Of a stretch of 34,762 bases of DNA, positions 16,042 to 25,344 are shown piece after piece. This stretch comes from Bacteroidota bacterium (GTDB lineage Bacteria; Bacteroidota; Bacteroidia; Flavobacteriales_D; Crocinitomicaceae). A program made the translations under genes and the position numbers. The stretch's first letter is position 1. Each line of letters opens with the position of its first letter. The notes below the pieces were generated by a model, which did not search any database, was not told the DNA's origin, and saw only the letters and a list, made by a program, of their open reading frames with translations. The DNA is taken from contig VGMY01000023.1 in NCBI GenBank assembly GCA_016866255.1, positions 1 through 34,762 of the forward strand, in the 5' to 3' direction.

Positions 16042-19000
16042 ATGAAAGTAAGCCTTGTCCTTGGTTTTTTATTCGTAACGCTTCGCGCCTTCGGACAAGA
16101 GGTCTGGATAACTCCGAACCAAGGCCAATGGACGGATAGCATCGATTTTTCGATTCCCGTTTCGTCCGGGCGGATTCACGGGGGAAACGATGGCCTAAAT
16201 TACCTCCTTTACCAGCTTCCTCACGGCCATGACGATCACGAAGCAGGTTCGTTCAGGATTCATTCGATTCAACAGAGGTTCCTAAATCATCTTCCCGTGG
16301 TTGCATCGTTTCAAGGAGTTGCTTCTTCGCATTATTCCAATTATTTTACAGGTTCCGATTCCACGCGGTGGAAATCCAACATTCGCGACTATCAAACGGT
16401 TCAATACCGTTCTTTTTACCCAAATATTGACTTAAAGTATACAACCAAAGGAGGACAATTATCGTACAATTTCAAAGTTTATCCTAACGGACGTCCGGAA
16501 GACATTTCGTTTGAAATGCTTGGCGCTTATAGCGCCACCTTGAACGATCGAAACGAACTTGAAATAGGGCACGAATTCGGACAAATCGTTCAAAGTGCTC
16601 CCAAAGCTTGGTGGTATTTACAGGGTAAAAAACATCCCTTGAAGGTCCAATTTCAGGAGCGAGAAGGGATTTGGAAATTTGATTTGGAAAAATATCCACA
16701 AAACTTCGACAGCATCTACATTGACCCCAACTTAACTTTTTCAACGTTTTCGGGTTCCACAGCGGATAATTGGGGATTTACCGCAACTCCGGATGCGGCG
16801 GGTAACTTATACGGAGCTGGCATTGTATTCGGGTACGGCTATCCTACTACCCCGGGATCGTACGACATCACCTTCAACAATGGCGTTGGCGCCTTGCCCT
16901 TTGATGTAGCCATTTCGAAGTTCAATCCCAGCGGGACCAACTTATTGTATTCTATCTATTTTGGAGGAGATGGCAACGAGACGCCTCATAGTATTGTTGC
17001 CGGGTCAACAGGAGAACTTTACGTATACGGAGTTACCTGTTCAAGTAATTTTCCAACCACCCCAGGCGCTTATGACCCCACATTCAACGGAGGCCCTTCC
17101 GTCACCGAGAATTCTTTAACCTTTGACGGAAGCGATATTTTTGTTTCTAGATTTAGCACTAACGGAAATAACCTCATCGCATCGACCTATCTAGGGGGAA
17201 ATAACCTTGATGGCTTGAACACCAATACCCTGCACTACAACTACGGCGATCAGTTTCGGGGTGAAATTATCCTGGACGGTTCAGGGAATATTTACATCTC
17301 AAGCACCACTGCTTCGGCCAATTTCCCAACAACGGCAGGGACTTATTCCAACTCATTAAACGGCATCCAAGACGCGGTAGTTTGTAAACTCAACAATACC
17401 CTAACATCGCTCCTTTGGAGCAGTTATTTCGGGGGCTCGGGATCAGAAACGGGAAATTCCATTGAAATCAGCCTTAACGGTCAAGTTTACGTGGCTGGAG
17501 GCTCCACCTCCCCGGGATTTCCGGGTGTTTCTGCAGGAAATGATTTATCCAACAATGGAGGCCTTTCCGACGGTTATGCAGCGCGATTCAATCCCGGCAA
17601 TGGTACGATAGTTGCCGCAACCTTCTTAGGCGCCAACGAATACGATCAGGCCTATTTTGTTCGGTGCGATCCTTCCAATTTAGTGTACGTTTATGGTCAA
17701 ACAGAGTCTAACTGGCCCATTTCTCCGGGATGCGTAGGCACTCCCAATTCAGGGCAGTTTATCCGGAAGTACGACGGTGGACTCGCTAACATCCAATGGA
17801 GCACGGTATTTGGAGCAGGTACAGGGCATGTTGAAATTTCGCCTACCGCTTTTTTAGTTTCCGATTGTTACGAAATATATGTTGCGGGTTGGGGAGGTCA
17901 ACTCAATGCAAACAGCGGAGTTTCTCAAGCCATAAACTCCACTACCAACGGTTTCCAAACCACCCCAGGGGCCTATCAAACCAACACCAATGGATCTAAT
18001 TTTTATTTAGCCGTATTTGCTGCTGATGCCCAAGCCTTAAACTACGCCACCTACATGGGTGGATTAACAAGCAGTTCTAACCACGTTGACGGCGGTACAA
18101 GCCGTTTTGATAAAAAAGGACGTATCTACCACGCAGTATGCGGTGGGTGTGGTGGCAACAATTTTGGTTTTACCTCAACCCCAAGCAGCTGGTCTCCACA
18201 AAATCTTAGCCCAAACTGCAATATGGCCGTATTTAAATTTGACTTGAGCACCCTTGATGCAGTTCTTGCACAGCCCTCTCCTCTTATTTGTTTGCCCAAC
18301 CCTATTTTTTTCAACAACAATAGCGTTAATGGCAATACCTACCAATGGGATTTTGGTGATAATACGTTCTCCAATCAATTTCAACCCAGCCATGTCTACG
18401 GAAGTCCCGGCGTCTATAATGTCACATTGGTGGTATCCGACTCCTTAAATTGTTACGACCCGGACACAGCACAAATCCAAGTAAACATTGGGGATTTTCA
18501 AGGCGGGGTTACCCTACCCGGCCAAGCCATTTGCCAAGGCTCCCCTTTCCAATTGAACGCCTTTGGCGGATCAAGCTATTCTTGGTCGCCGGCCAATCTT
18601 CTTTCCAACCCCAACATTGCAAATCCTGTGGCCACCATTTTGTCAAACACCGTCTTTACCGTAATTATTTCTGACAGTTGTGGAACCGACACCCTGCAGG
18701 TTCCGCTCAACGTCGTTCCTTTGTCCCTGGTACTAAGCCCAGATACCTCCATCTGTATCGGTGCTCAAGTTCCCCTTAGCGCCATGGGCCCGGGTACCAT
18801 TTCTTGGAGTCCTTCGCAAAGCCTTGATGCCTCGATTGGCAGCAATGTAGTAGCTTCACCTACCAATACCACAACCTACACCGCAACGCTTACGAGCGTT
18901 GAGGGGTGTACCCTTTCGGATAGCCTAACCGTTTACGTGTTTTTCAATCAACCGACATCTAATTTGGCCGATACGTTGATTATTTGTTTGGGCGAGAGTG

Positions 19001-19902
19001 CCACGATAAGCGTTTCCGGTGCAATTAGCTATGCTTGGTCGCCAAACATCAACATTTCGAGCACCACAGCCTCTACGGTAACCATAGCGCCACAGCAAGA
19101 CATGTATTATTATTGTCAATTCACGAACGCTTGCGGTACCATTGTTGACAGCGTCTACATCACCCTGCTTTCAGCCCAAATCGTTGCCGGCAATGACACC
19201 ATTATTTGTCCGGGAGAAGTCGCGAATTTATGGGCGAGTGGAGGCTTATATTACCAATGGTATCCCGCTGGATTCATCATTAACCAAACGGGTAACCAAG
19301 TTTGGGTTAGTCCCAATACCTCCACCAATTTTCAAGTTATTGGAACCGATGTGAACGGTTGTAAAGATACTGCTTACGTGGAAGTAGTCCTTCACCCCTT
19401 GCCTACCGTTGCGCTCTCCCCCGACATTCAGGCATTCTATGGTGACCAAATACCGCTTAACGCAGTGGGCAACAGCCCGGGGGTGTACACATGGACTCCT
19501 CCGGAGTTTTTATCCTGCATTAATTGTCCGAATCCCATCGCAAACCCTGAAAATAATTACACCTATACCGTGACTTTCGTGGACCTCAACGGTTGTATCG
19601 CCAATGCAACGGTCAATATTTCATATGAGGCGGTTATTTACGTACCGAATACGTTTATTCCAGACGGAAACGGAACCAACGATGTATTTGGAGCCTACGG
19701 AGGGAATATCACGGAGATGAAATTAATGATTTTCAATCGGTGGGGAGAATTGATACGAACGCTAAATTCCCTCAACGATTTTTGGGATGGAACGTATGAG
19801 GGTATGCCCTGCCCCGATGGCGCCTATACTTGGAAACTCATTTACGCCGACCAGCAAGGAAAAAAATACCAACTTACCGGGCATGTGATTTTGATCCGAT
19901 AA
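16042..19902 (+). CDS. Giant T9SS type B (CHU_C) surface protein with SBBP, PKD and Ig-like repeats
   Basis: Predicted cell-surface adhesin-like protein of 1286 residues. ATG at 16042 is chosen over one 51 bp upstream because it starts the signal peptide MKVSLVLGFLFVTLRAFGQ. Order of parts: an N-terminal domain typical of SBBP-repeat proteins (about 20-240); beta-propeller-like SBBP repeats (about 245-740) with recurring YFGGxGxET-type units such as YFGGDGNET and YFGGSGSET; a PKD domain (about 750-825, YQWDFGDNTFS); five Ig-like repeats; and the gliding-associated C-terminal sorting domain (about 1199-1286: FIPDGNGTNDVF, FNRWGELI, DGAYTWKL). Type B substrates usually depend on a PorP/SprF partner; one is encoded 7 kb away. 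It has no catalytic motif. Confidence 0.9.
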   Translation: MKVSLVLGFLFVTLRAFGQEVWITPNQGQWTDSIDFSIPVSSGRIHGGNDGLNYLLYQLPHGHDDHEAGSFRIHSIQQRFLNHLPVVASFQGVASSHYSNYFTGSDSTRWKSNIRDYQTVQYRSFYPNIDLKYTTKGGQLSYNFKVYPNGRPEDISFEMLGAYSATLNDRNELEIGHEFGQIVQSAPKAWWYLQGKKHPLKVQFQEREGIWKFDLEKYPQNFDSIYIDPNLTFSTFSGSTADNWGFTATPDAAGNLYGAGIVFGYGYPTTPGSYDITFNNGVGALPFDVAISKFNPSGTNLLYSIYFGGDGNETPHSIVAGSTGELYVYGVTCSSNFPTTPGAYDPTFNGGPSVTENSLTFDGSDIFVSRFSTNGNNLIASTYLGGNNLDGLNTNTLHYNYGDQFRGEIILDGSGNIYISSTTASANFPTTAGTYSNSLNGIQDAVVCKLNNTLTSLLWSSYFGGSGSETGNSIEISLNGQVYVAGGSTSPGFPGVSAGNDLSNNGGLSDGYAARFNPGNGTIVAATFLGANEYDQAYFVRCDPSNLVYVYGQTESNWPISPGCVGTPNSGQFIRKYDGGLANIQWSTVFGAGTGHVEISPTAFLVSDCYEIYVAGWGGQLNANSGVSQAINSTTNGFQTTPGAYQTNTNGSNFYLAVFAADAQALNYATYMGGLTSSSNHVDGGTSRFDKKGRIYHAVCGGCGGNNFGFTSTPSSWSPQNLSPNCNMAVFKFDLSTLDAVLAQPSPLICLPNPIFFNNNSVNGNTYQWDFGDNTFSNQFQPSHVYGSPGVYNVTLVVSDSLNCYDPDTAQIQVNIGDFQGGVTLPGQAICQGSPFQLNAFGGSSYSWSPANLLSNPNIANPVATILSNTVFTVIISDSCGTDTLQVPLNVVPLSLVLSPDTSICIGAQVPLSAMGPGTISWSPSQSLDASIGSNVVASPTNTTTYTATLTSVEGCTLSDSLTVYVFFNQPTSNLADTLIICLGESATISVSGAISYAWSPNINISSTTASTVTIAPQQDMYYYCQFTNACGTIVDSVYITLLSAQIVAGNDTIICPGEVANLWASGGLYYQWYPAGFIINQTGNQVWVSPNTSTNFQVIGTDVNGCKDTAYVEVVLHPLPTVALSPDIQAFYGDQIPLNAVGNSPGVYTWTPPEFLSCINCPNPIANPENNYTYTVTFVDLNGCIANATVNISYEAVIYVPNTFIPDGNGTNDVFGAYGGNITEMKLMIFNRWGELIRTLNSLNDFWDGTYEGMPCPDGAYTWKLIYADQQGKKYQLTGHVILIR
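18517..19596 (+). repeat. Five tandem Ig-like units within the giant surface protein
   Basis: Five related coding units of about 65-85 residues follow the PKD domain. Each carries the pattern [I/D]-C-x-G-x2-[AVP]-x-L, then a tryptophan motif (SYSWSP, TISWSP, SYAWSP, YYQWYP, VYTWTP), and most end near a Cys (DSCG, VEGC, NACG, VNGC, LNGC). The units have diverged at DNA level, so this is an old protein repeat rather than a recent DNA duplication. Confidence 0.75.
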
Positions 19903-19931
19903 AAGGCCTTAGAAATTGCTACCTTTACCCA

Positions 19932-20585
19932 ATGAGTGCATTGCAGATCCGGAGTTTTACATTCAATGCTTTTCAAGAAAACACCCTGGTTGTTTCAGAT
20001 GCTACAGGAAATGCCGTGATCATAGATCCCGGTTGTTATTCCAGCGAAGAAACCAAGATGCTTGAGGCTTACCTGCAAGAGCAAAAACTGAAGGTGGTAG
20101 GATTGTTAAATACCCATTGCCATATCGATCATGTATTGGGAAATCATTGGGTCGCAACAACCTACGGCGTTGATTTGGGAATTCACCCATTGGAACTGGA
20201 AGGGTTAAACCGAGTAAAAGAATACGCTCATATTTACGGATTCGAAGGCTACGCAGTTTCTCCAGAACCCGGATATTTTCTTGAAGATCAATCCACAGTA
20301 AGCTTCGGGAAATCGTTGGTTTTTAAAGTTTTTCACACCCCGGGCCATTCGAGGGGCCATGTGGTATTTTATCTGGAGGAAGAAGGGGTTTTAATTAACG
20401 GGGACGTACTATTCGCCGGAAGTTTTGGCAGGACCGACCTGCCAGGAGGAGATTTAGCAAGGTTAAAAAAATCAATTCACGAAGTGCTATTTATCCTGCC
20501 CGATGAAACGGTGGTTTATTGCGGCCACGGACCCAACACCACGATCGCCCAGGAAAAACAAACGAATTACATTCTCCAATTTTAA
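19932..20585 (+). CDS. MBL-fold metallo-hydrolase (glyoxalase II-like)
   Basis: Soluble 217-residue metallo-beta-lactamase-fold hydrolase. The metal site is intact: THCHIDH (61-67), HTPGHSRGH with a further His, GDVLFAGSFGRTDLPGGD with the bridging Asp, and CGHG near the C-terminus. The single-domain size and GRTD motif fit the group annotated as hydroxyacylglutathione hydrolase-like, though the C-terminal substrate domain of true glyoxalase II is short or absent. ATG at 19932 gives a domain-like start, 29 bp after the surface-protein stop. The stop overlaps the glycosyltransferase start in a TAATG junction, so the two are translated together. The substrate is unknown. Confidence 0.85.
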   Translation: MSALQIRSFTFNAFQENTLVVSDATGNAVIIDPGCYSSEETKMLEAYLQEQKLKVVGLLNTHCHIDHVLGNHWVATTYGVDLGIHPLELEGLNRVKEYAHIYGFEGYAVSPEPGYFLEDQSTVSFGKSLVFKVFHTPGHSRGHVVFYLEEEGVLINGDVLFAGSFGRTDLPGGDLARLKKSIHEVLFILPDETVVYCGHGPNTTIAQEKQTNYILQF

Positions 20586-21694
20586 TGATTGTTGCCATCA
20601 ACTGCCGTCAACTCACTCACCATAAACTGGAAGGTTTTGGAAATTACACGTTTGAAGTAGTGAGCCGTTGGATTCGCCATCACCCGGAGGTCCGTTTTAT
20701 CCTCCTATTTGATCGCGAACCAAAGGTTCATTTCCCCGAGTATTCCCACGTCAAAAAAGTAATAATCGGACCTGCAACCCGTCACCCATTCTTATATTGG
20801 ATGTGGTTTGAATGGTCAATACCCAAGGTATTACGACAAGAGAAAGTTGAAATTTTCTTTTCTCCTGATGGCTACAATTCACTGAGATCGAACATACCTA
20901 GTATTATTACGGTCCACGATTTAAATTTCGAGCACAATCCCAAGGATTTGCCATTTGTTCTAGCAACCTACTTACGGTTGTTTTTTCCAAAGTTCGTTAA
21001 GAAAGCAACGCATGTGGTTACGGTATCCAAGTTTTCAAGAGATGACATAATAAACACCTATGGTTGTAAAAATTCAAAAATAAGTGCTGTACACAACGGC
21101 TCGAATGAGCTTTACCGGCCATTAAGTGAAGAGCGAAAAGTCCAAATACGGGCTAAAATTTGTCAGGGCCGTCCTTACTTTTTGTTTGTGGGTTCGTTGC
21201 ACCCAAGAAAAAATATTGACCGATTATTAAAAGCCTATCTAGCCATGGAAAACCCAAGCGTTGACATGGTAATTGTTGGAAGTGCAATGTGGAATGAGGT
21301 GAATTTTAAGATTGATGAAGAGCGTAAATCCCGCATACATTTTTTGGGTTATCTGGAGCGAGAATTTCTGGTGGAGGTCATGGGAGGGGCCTTAGCCCTT
21401 ACTTACGTTCCCTACTTTGAAGGATTCGGAATTCCCTTGGTGGAAGCCATGAGTTGCGGTACGCCAATTTTATGTTCCCAAGCGACCTGCTTACCTGAAG
21501 TGGCAGGTGATGCCGCCATTTACTGCGATCCGCTCGATGAAAGAACTATTTTGGATGGTTTGTACCGTTTACAAAATGAACCGGATTTACTCGAAAAGCT
21601 TTCTCAAAAGGGCCTTGAACGAAGCAAGCAGTTCTCTTGGGATGCATCCGCAGAAACGGTTTGGAGTTTGTTAAAAACTACCTTAAGCACTTGA
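20585..21694 (+). CDS. Glycosyltransferase family 4 (GT-B)
   Basis: Glycosyltransferase of 369 residues that likely adds a sugar from a nucleotide-sugar donor to a polysaccharide or glycolipid. The N-terminal acceptor half has EGFGNYTFEVV, and VTVHDLNFEHNP-like and VVTVSKFSRDDI segments. The C-terminal half begins at FLFVGSLHPRKNIDRLLKAY and carries the donor-binding motif EGFGIPLVEAMSCGTPILC (about 279-297), including the conserved E-x7-E spacing of GT4. ATG at 20585 overlaps the preceding stop (TAATG). No other polysaccharide genes are nearby, so the acceptor is unclear. The 3' end overlaps the convergent paaD by 17 bp. Confidence 0.9.
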   Translation: MIVAINCRQLTHHKLEGFGNYTFEVVSRWIRHHPEVRFILLFDREPKVHFPEYSHVKKVIIGPATRHPFLYWMWFEWSIPKVLRQEKVEIFFSPDGYNSLRSNIPSIITVHDLNFEHNPKDLPFVLATYLRLFFPKFVKKATHVVTVSKFSRDDIINTYGCKNSKISAVHNGSNELYRPLSEERKVQIRAKICQGRPYFLFVGSLHPRKNIDRLLKAYLAMENPSVDMVIVGSAMWNEVNFKIDEERKSRIHFLGYLEREFLVEVMGGALALTYVPYFEGFGIPLVEAMSCGTPILCSQATCLPEVAGDAAIYCDPLDERTILDGLYRLQNEPDLLEKLSQKGLERSKQFSWDASAETVWSLLKTTLST

Positions 21695-22163
21695 AGTAAT
21701 CGAAAGGTTCAAGACAATTCAAACACTGGTAATGAGCTTTGCAGGCAGTGCTTCCAAACATACTAACCATTCGTGTATTTGGCGACTTACACAGAGGACA
21801 TCGTACCACAGGCGGATTGCTGAATAAAACGCTCTTATCGATTTCATCAACTGGCGGAGCTATCCCATATTCCTCTAATTTACGCTTCCCATCCTCTGAA
21901 ATCCAATCGGTGGTCCAAGCAGGGGACAGGGATGTTTGTACCGTAAAATTCTCAACACCGTGCTTAATTAAAGTTGATTTAATGTCGGCCTCAATGGTTT
22001 GCATCGCGGGGCAACCGCTGTAAGTAGGCGTAATAACGATTGTCCATTGGTTATTTTCAGAGGTTAGGGAACGAAGAATGCCTAGGTCAAGTATGGTTAG
22101 TACAGGCACTTCTGGATCCTTGACCTCCGACAGTATGTTGAGCAGTTCATCTTGGTTTACCAT
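21678..22163 (-). CDS. paaD: Phenylacetyl-CoA epoxidase assembly protein PaaD
   Basis: A 161-residue member of the PaaD (also called PaaJ) family, with an N-terminal MIP18/SufT-like domain (VKDPEVPVLTILDLGI; TPTYSGCPAMQTIE) and a Cys-rich C-terminus (CPLCKS ... CKAHYQCLNCLEPFDYFKC). It is thought to help mature the iron centres of the epoxidase rather than catalyse the reaction. ATG at 22163 is preferred to a longer reading because it gives the family N-terminus and overlaps the paaC stop by 7 bp. Last gene of paaABCD; it ends in a 17-bp convergent overlap with the glycosyltransferase gene. Confidence 0.93.
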   Translation of the reverse strand: MVNQDELLNILSEVKDPEVPVLTILDLGILRSLTSENNQWTIVITPTYSGCPAMQTIEADIKSTLIKHGVENFTVQTSLSPAWTTDWISEDGKRKLEEYGIAPPVDEIDKSVLFSNPPVVRCPLCKSPNTRMVSMFGSTACKAHYQCLNCLEPFDYFKCLR

Positions 22164-22906
22164 TGCATACCCGGATAGGCGCGCTGCATATATTGCATTT
22201 GAGCTAGAATATACCCCATATGCTCGGAGTGCCGACCAACCCTTCCAGCGCCAAAAAATCCTTGTTCGGAAGGAAGTTTTAAATGAGCCATTTGCAGAAC
22301 GGAATGAATAGTTTGAAGCCAAGTCTCTCGCAACTCTGCCAAATTCGGGATAATTCCTTCTGAGACCAATTGTAACTCGACCTCGTCCGTGAAAAATAGT
22401 TCATTGGTATACCGCCACAAATCAAACACCGCCAATTGAGCACGCTCACTCGATAGTTCTGTACCGTCTCCCAGACGTATCACCCACTCAGAGGAATGCT
22501 TCAGATGATAACGGGTTTCTTTCAAGGACTTTTCTGCAATTGCCGCTAAAGTTTCGTCATTGGATTCTCGGAGTTTTAGAAAGAACGGAACCCTAAAAGC
22601 ATCGAAAAAGAATTGCCGAACCAAGGTATCGGCAAAATTGCCGTTGGGTTGTTCTACGAGTACTGCATTGTAGTATTGATGTTCGAAGCGCAAAAAAGCT
22701 AAACCATCAGCATCCTTATATTCGGGGGTTAGTGTTGCTGCATAGGTGTAAATGTTGGTTGCTTGACCAATCAAATCCAAGGCGATATTGGTCATGGCAA
22801 TATCCTCTTCCAAAATAGGACCATGGCCGCACAACTCGGATAACCTTTGACCTAAAATCATGCTATCGTCGCCCAGTCTGAGAAGAAACTTAAATTTGCT
22901 ATCCAT
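22157..22906 (-). CDS. paaC: 1,2-phenylacetyl-CoA epoxidase structural subunit PaaC
   Basis: A 249-residue ferritin-like subunit that forms the structural partner of PaaA in the epoxidase. The N-terminal LLRLGDDSMILGQRLSELCG and the following EEDIAMTNIALDLIGQATN are family hallmarks, as is the RHSEHMGYILAQMQYMQRAYPG C-terminus. It starts 6 bp after paaB and overlaps paaD by 7 bp. Family knowledge says PaaC lacks an active diiron site. Confidence 0.95.
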   Translation of the reverse strand: MDSKFKFLLRLGDDSMILGQRLSELCGHGPILEEDIAMTNIALDLIGQATNIYTYAATLTPEYKDADGLAFLRFEHQYYNAVLVEQPNGNFADTLVRQFFFDAFRVPFFLKLRESNDETLAAIAEKSLKETRYHLKHSSEWVIRLGDGTELSSERAQLAVFDLWRYTNELFFTDEVELQLVSEGIIPNLAELRETWLQTIHSVLQMAHLKLPSEQGFFGAGRVGRHSEHMGYILAQMQYMQRAYPGMQW

Positions 22907-22912
22907 GATGTT

Positions 22913-23200
22913 TTACATGTGTTCGATTCCGTCAGGAAGATCGTAAAAGGTAGGGTGCCTGTATATCTTGGTGTCAGCTGGCTCAAACAGCGCGTCTGCT
23001 TCCGTTGGATCCGATGCTGAAATCAAGGACGATTGGACCACCCAAATAGAAATGCCTTCAGATCTTCTCGTATAAACATCGCGTGCATTTTGCAACGCCA
23101 TTTCTGCATCAGGAGCGCGCAGACTTCCAACGTGTTTGTGATTCAAACCCTGCTTACTTCTTATAAAGACCTCCCAGAGAGGCCATTCATTGGCGGACAT
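22913..23200 (-). CDS. paaB: 1,2-phenylacetyl-CoA epoxidase subunit PaaB
   Basis: Small subunit of 95 residues, the usual size. Characteristic stretches are WPLWEVFIRSKQGLNHKHVG (7-26), ARDVYTRRSEGISIWVV and HPTFYDLPDGIEHM. PaaB bridges the PaaAC units of the epoxidase. ATG at 23200 is chosen over one 66 bp upstream that would lie inside paaA. The gap to paaA is 5 bp and to paaC 6 bp. Confidence 0.95.
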   Translation of the reverse strand: MSANEWPLWEVFIRSKQGLNHKHVGSLRAPDAEMALQNARDVYTRRSEGISIWVVQSSLISASDPTEADALFEPADTKIYRHPTFYDLPDGIEHM

Positions 23201-23205
23201 TTTTG

Positions 23206-24153
23206 TTATTGATTTTGGCGTAATTTCCGTTTTTCGGCAAAAGCCATGGCAGCATCCCTTACCCATGCCCCTTCTTCTTTAGCCTTAACTCTTGCTTCGA
23301 TACGTTCTTTATTGCACGGGCCATTGCCACCTACAACCTGCCAAAACTCATCCCAGTCGATGTCCCCAAAGTCATAATGCCCCCGTTCTTCATTCCATTT
23401 TAGTTTAGGGTCAGGAATGCTTAATCCGATGAGTTCTGCCTGTGGCACTGTAGCATCGACAAAGGATTGCCGTAACTCATCGTTGGTATAACGCTTAATC
23501 CTCCATCGCATCGACTGCTCGGTGTGCTTGGACTCCGCATCGCTAGGCCCAAACATCATTAAAGCAGGCCACCAAAACCTGTTAAGGGCATCTTGTGCCA
23601 TAGCTTTTTGCAACTCGGTTCCGTTCATGAGAATGGTCATTATCTCATAGCCTTGACGTTGATGGAAGGATTCTTCTTTACATATTTTCACCATGGCACG
23701 TGCATAAGGGCCATACGAGGTTCTGCAAAGTGCGACTTGGTTCATGATAGCAGCGCCATCAACGAGCCATCCAACAGCGCCCATGTCGGCCCAAGTGAGG
23801 GTCGGATAATTGAAAATGGAGGAATATTTAACTCTACCTTCGTGCAGGTCGTCAATGGTTTCCTCACGGCTTATCCCCAATGTTTCCGTTGCGGAGTAGA
23901 GGTACAATCCGTGGCCAGCCTCATCCTGCACTTTGGCTAAGAGCACCGCCTTACGGCGTAAACTTGGCGCTCGAGTTATCCAATTCCCTTCGGGCAACAT
24001 GCCAACAATTTCGCTGTGGGCGTGCTGAGAAATTTGACGAATTAAGGTTTTGCGGTAATTATCGGGCATCCAATCGTTGGGCTCAATTTTAATGTCCGCA
24101 TCGATTTTCGCTTGAAAATGCTCAGCTAATTTTTCGGGAGTTAAAATTTCCAT
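23206..24153 (-). CDS. paaA: 1,2-phenylacetyl-CoA epoxidase catalytic subunit PaaA
   Basis: Diiron oxygenase subunit of 315 residues. With PaaB, PaaC and the reductase PaaE it epoxidises the ring of phenylacetyl-CoA using O2 and NADPH. Ferritin-like iron ligands are visible: Glu48 in HSEIVG, Glu78/His81 in DEAGH, and Glu161/His164 in [22 protein letters not shown] and [18 protein letters not shown] are typical PaaA segments. First gene of a minus-strand paaABCD operon, with a well-formed promoter directly upstream and divergent from paaE. Confidence 0.97.
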   Translation of the reverse strand: MEILTPEKLAEHFQAKIDADIKIEPNDWMPDNYRKTLIRQISQHAHSEIVGMLPEGNWITRAPSLRRKAVLLAKVQDEAGHGLYLYSATETLGISREETIDDLHEGRVKYSSIFNYPTLTWADMGAVGWLVDGAAIMNQVALCRTSYGPYARAMVKICKEESFHQRQGYEIMTILMNGTELQKAMAQDALNRFWWPALMMFGPSDAESKHTEQSMRWRIKRYTNDELRQSFVDATVPQAELIGLSIPDPKLKWNEERGHYDFGDIDWDEFWQVVGGNGPCNKERIEARVKAKEEGAWVRDAAMAFAEKRKLRQNQ

Positions 24154-24162
24154 ACTTTACAA

Positions 24163-24193
24163 CAAATTTAACGAATATGAGGTAAATCTACAA
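24163..24193 (-). promoter_or_regulatory. Promoter for paaABCD
   Basis: On the minus strand TTG is followed after 20 bp by TAAATTTG, a full match to the Bacteroidota consensus. The -7 box ends only about 9 bases before the paaA ATG, so the leader should be only a few bases long. Confidence 0.55.
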
Positions 24194-24254
24194 CGCAGCA
24201 ATGAATAACTGATTACATAATGACCTTAAAAACAATAGTTAGGTTTGAATTGTT

Positions 24255-24262
24255 TAATTTTG
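24255..24262 (+). promoter_or_regulatory. Putative -7 element for paaE
   Basis: TAATTTTG matches TAnnTTTG and lies 13 bases before the paaE ATG. No TTG at normal spacing is seen. Together with the divergent paaA promoter it makes a 122-bp control region where a shared regulator could bind; no clear operator palindrome was found by eye. Confidence 0.4.
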
Positions 24263-24275
24263 CAATAAGTTTTAC

Positions 24276-25343
24276 ATGTCGCCCAAATTTTATTCCCTCA
24301 GAATTCAATCAATACGCCGAATTACCGACGATTCAGCAGAATTATCGCTCGAAATACCCCCAACATTGCAAGGAGAATTTAACTTTGATGCAGGTCAGTA
24401 CATCACCTTGAAAAAAACAATTGAAGGAAAGGAAATCAGACGTTCCTATTCCCTGTGCAGTGCCCCTTACGAAAAGGCGTGGCGAGTGGGGATTAAAAGG
24501 GTGCGTGAAGGGGTGTTTTCAAACTACGCCTTAGACCACCTTAAAACCGGAGATTTCATAGAGGTAATGCCCCCGACGGGAAATTTTCGAGCGGTATCCC
24601 AGCAAGAAAAAGCCAGAAACATGGTATTATTTGCCGCGGGAAGCGGGATCACGCCTGTGTTATCGATAGCCAAAACCATCCTACAGGAGGAACCCCTGTC
24701 GAACGTTACGTTATTTTATGGCAATAAAGGTTTTGCAAGCATCATGTTCTTGGAGGAAATTGAATCTTTGAAGAATCAATTTTTAACCCGGCTTCGGGTG
24801 ATTCACATTTTAAGCAGAGAGAGCCAGGGAATTCCGCTGCAAAAAGGGCGAATTGATACGGAAAAACTTGAAAAATTATTCAAAGCGTTTTTAATCAACA
24901 CCGTCATTGACGACGTTTACGTTTGTGGGCCGGAAGAAATGATTTTATCCGTAACATCTTTTTTTGAAGCCAAAGGTTTGGCCAAATCTTGCCTACATTT
25001 TGAATTATTTCATGCCGGCAACGTGCAGAAAGCGTCCTCCGTTGAAAATCAAATAACAGGAGTAACCTGTGCGGTTCAGTTAATCCTAGATGACGACACC
25101 ATTTCCTTCGAAATGACACAATTTGATCAAAATTTGTTGGAAGCGGCGCAACGAGCGGGTGCGGACGTTCCATTTGCTTGTAAAGGAGGAGTCTGCTGCA
25201 CATGCAAAGCTAAAATAATCGAAGGAGCGGCCACGATGAGGGTTAATTATGCTCTAGAACCCGATGAGGTTGAACAGGGCTATGTGTTAACCTGTCAAGC
25301 TGTACCAACGAGTTCATCCATCAATGTTTCATTTGACGAATAA
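24276..25343 (+). CDS. paaE: Phenylacetyl-CoA epoxidase reductase subunit PaaE
   Basis: Electron-transfer subunit of 355 residues that passes electrons from NAD(P)H to the diiron site of PaaA. Domains: FAD-binding barrel (RRSYSLCS, about 53-60), nucleotide-binding domain (AAGSGITPVLSIAK, about 126-139; CGPEEMI) and a C-terminal plant-type [2Fe-2S] ferredoxin with CKGGVCCTCKAK and LTCQA giving four cysteine ligands. It reads divergently from paaABCD across a 122-bp gap, whereas in many genomes paaE follows paaD. A close paralogue starts 1 bp after its stop. Confidence 0.9.
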   Translation: MSPKFYSLRIQSIRRITDDSAELSLEIPPTLQGEFNFDAGQYITLKKTIEGKEIRRSYSLCSAPYEKAWRVGIKRVREGVFSNYALDHLKTGDFIEVMPPTGNFRAVSQQEKARNMVLFAAGSGITPVLSIAKTILQEEPLSNVTLFYGNKGFASIMFLEEIESLKNQFLTRLRVIHILSRESQGIPLQKGRIDTEKLEKLFKAFLINTVIDDVYVCGPEEMILSVTSFFEAKGLAKSCLHFELFHAGNVQKASSVENQITGVTCAVQLILDDDTISFEMTQFDQNLLEAAQRAGADVPFACKGGVCCTCKAKIIEGAATMRVNYALEPDEVEQGYVLTCQAVPTSSSINVSFDE

Positions 25344-25344
25344 T

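Noticed and set aside
16042..19902. Coding repeats mistaken for a DNA repeat array or CRISPR
   Set aside because: The repeats are protein-level propeller and Ig-like units with diverged DNA, without constant-length repeats and spacers.
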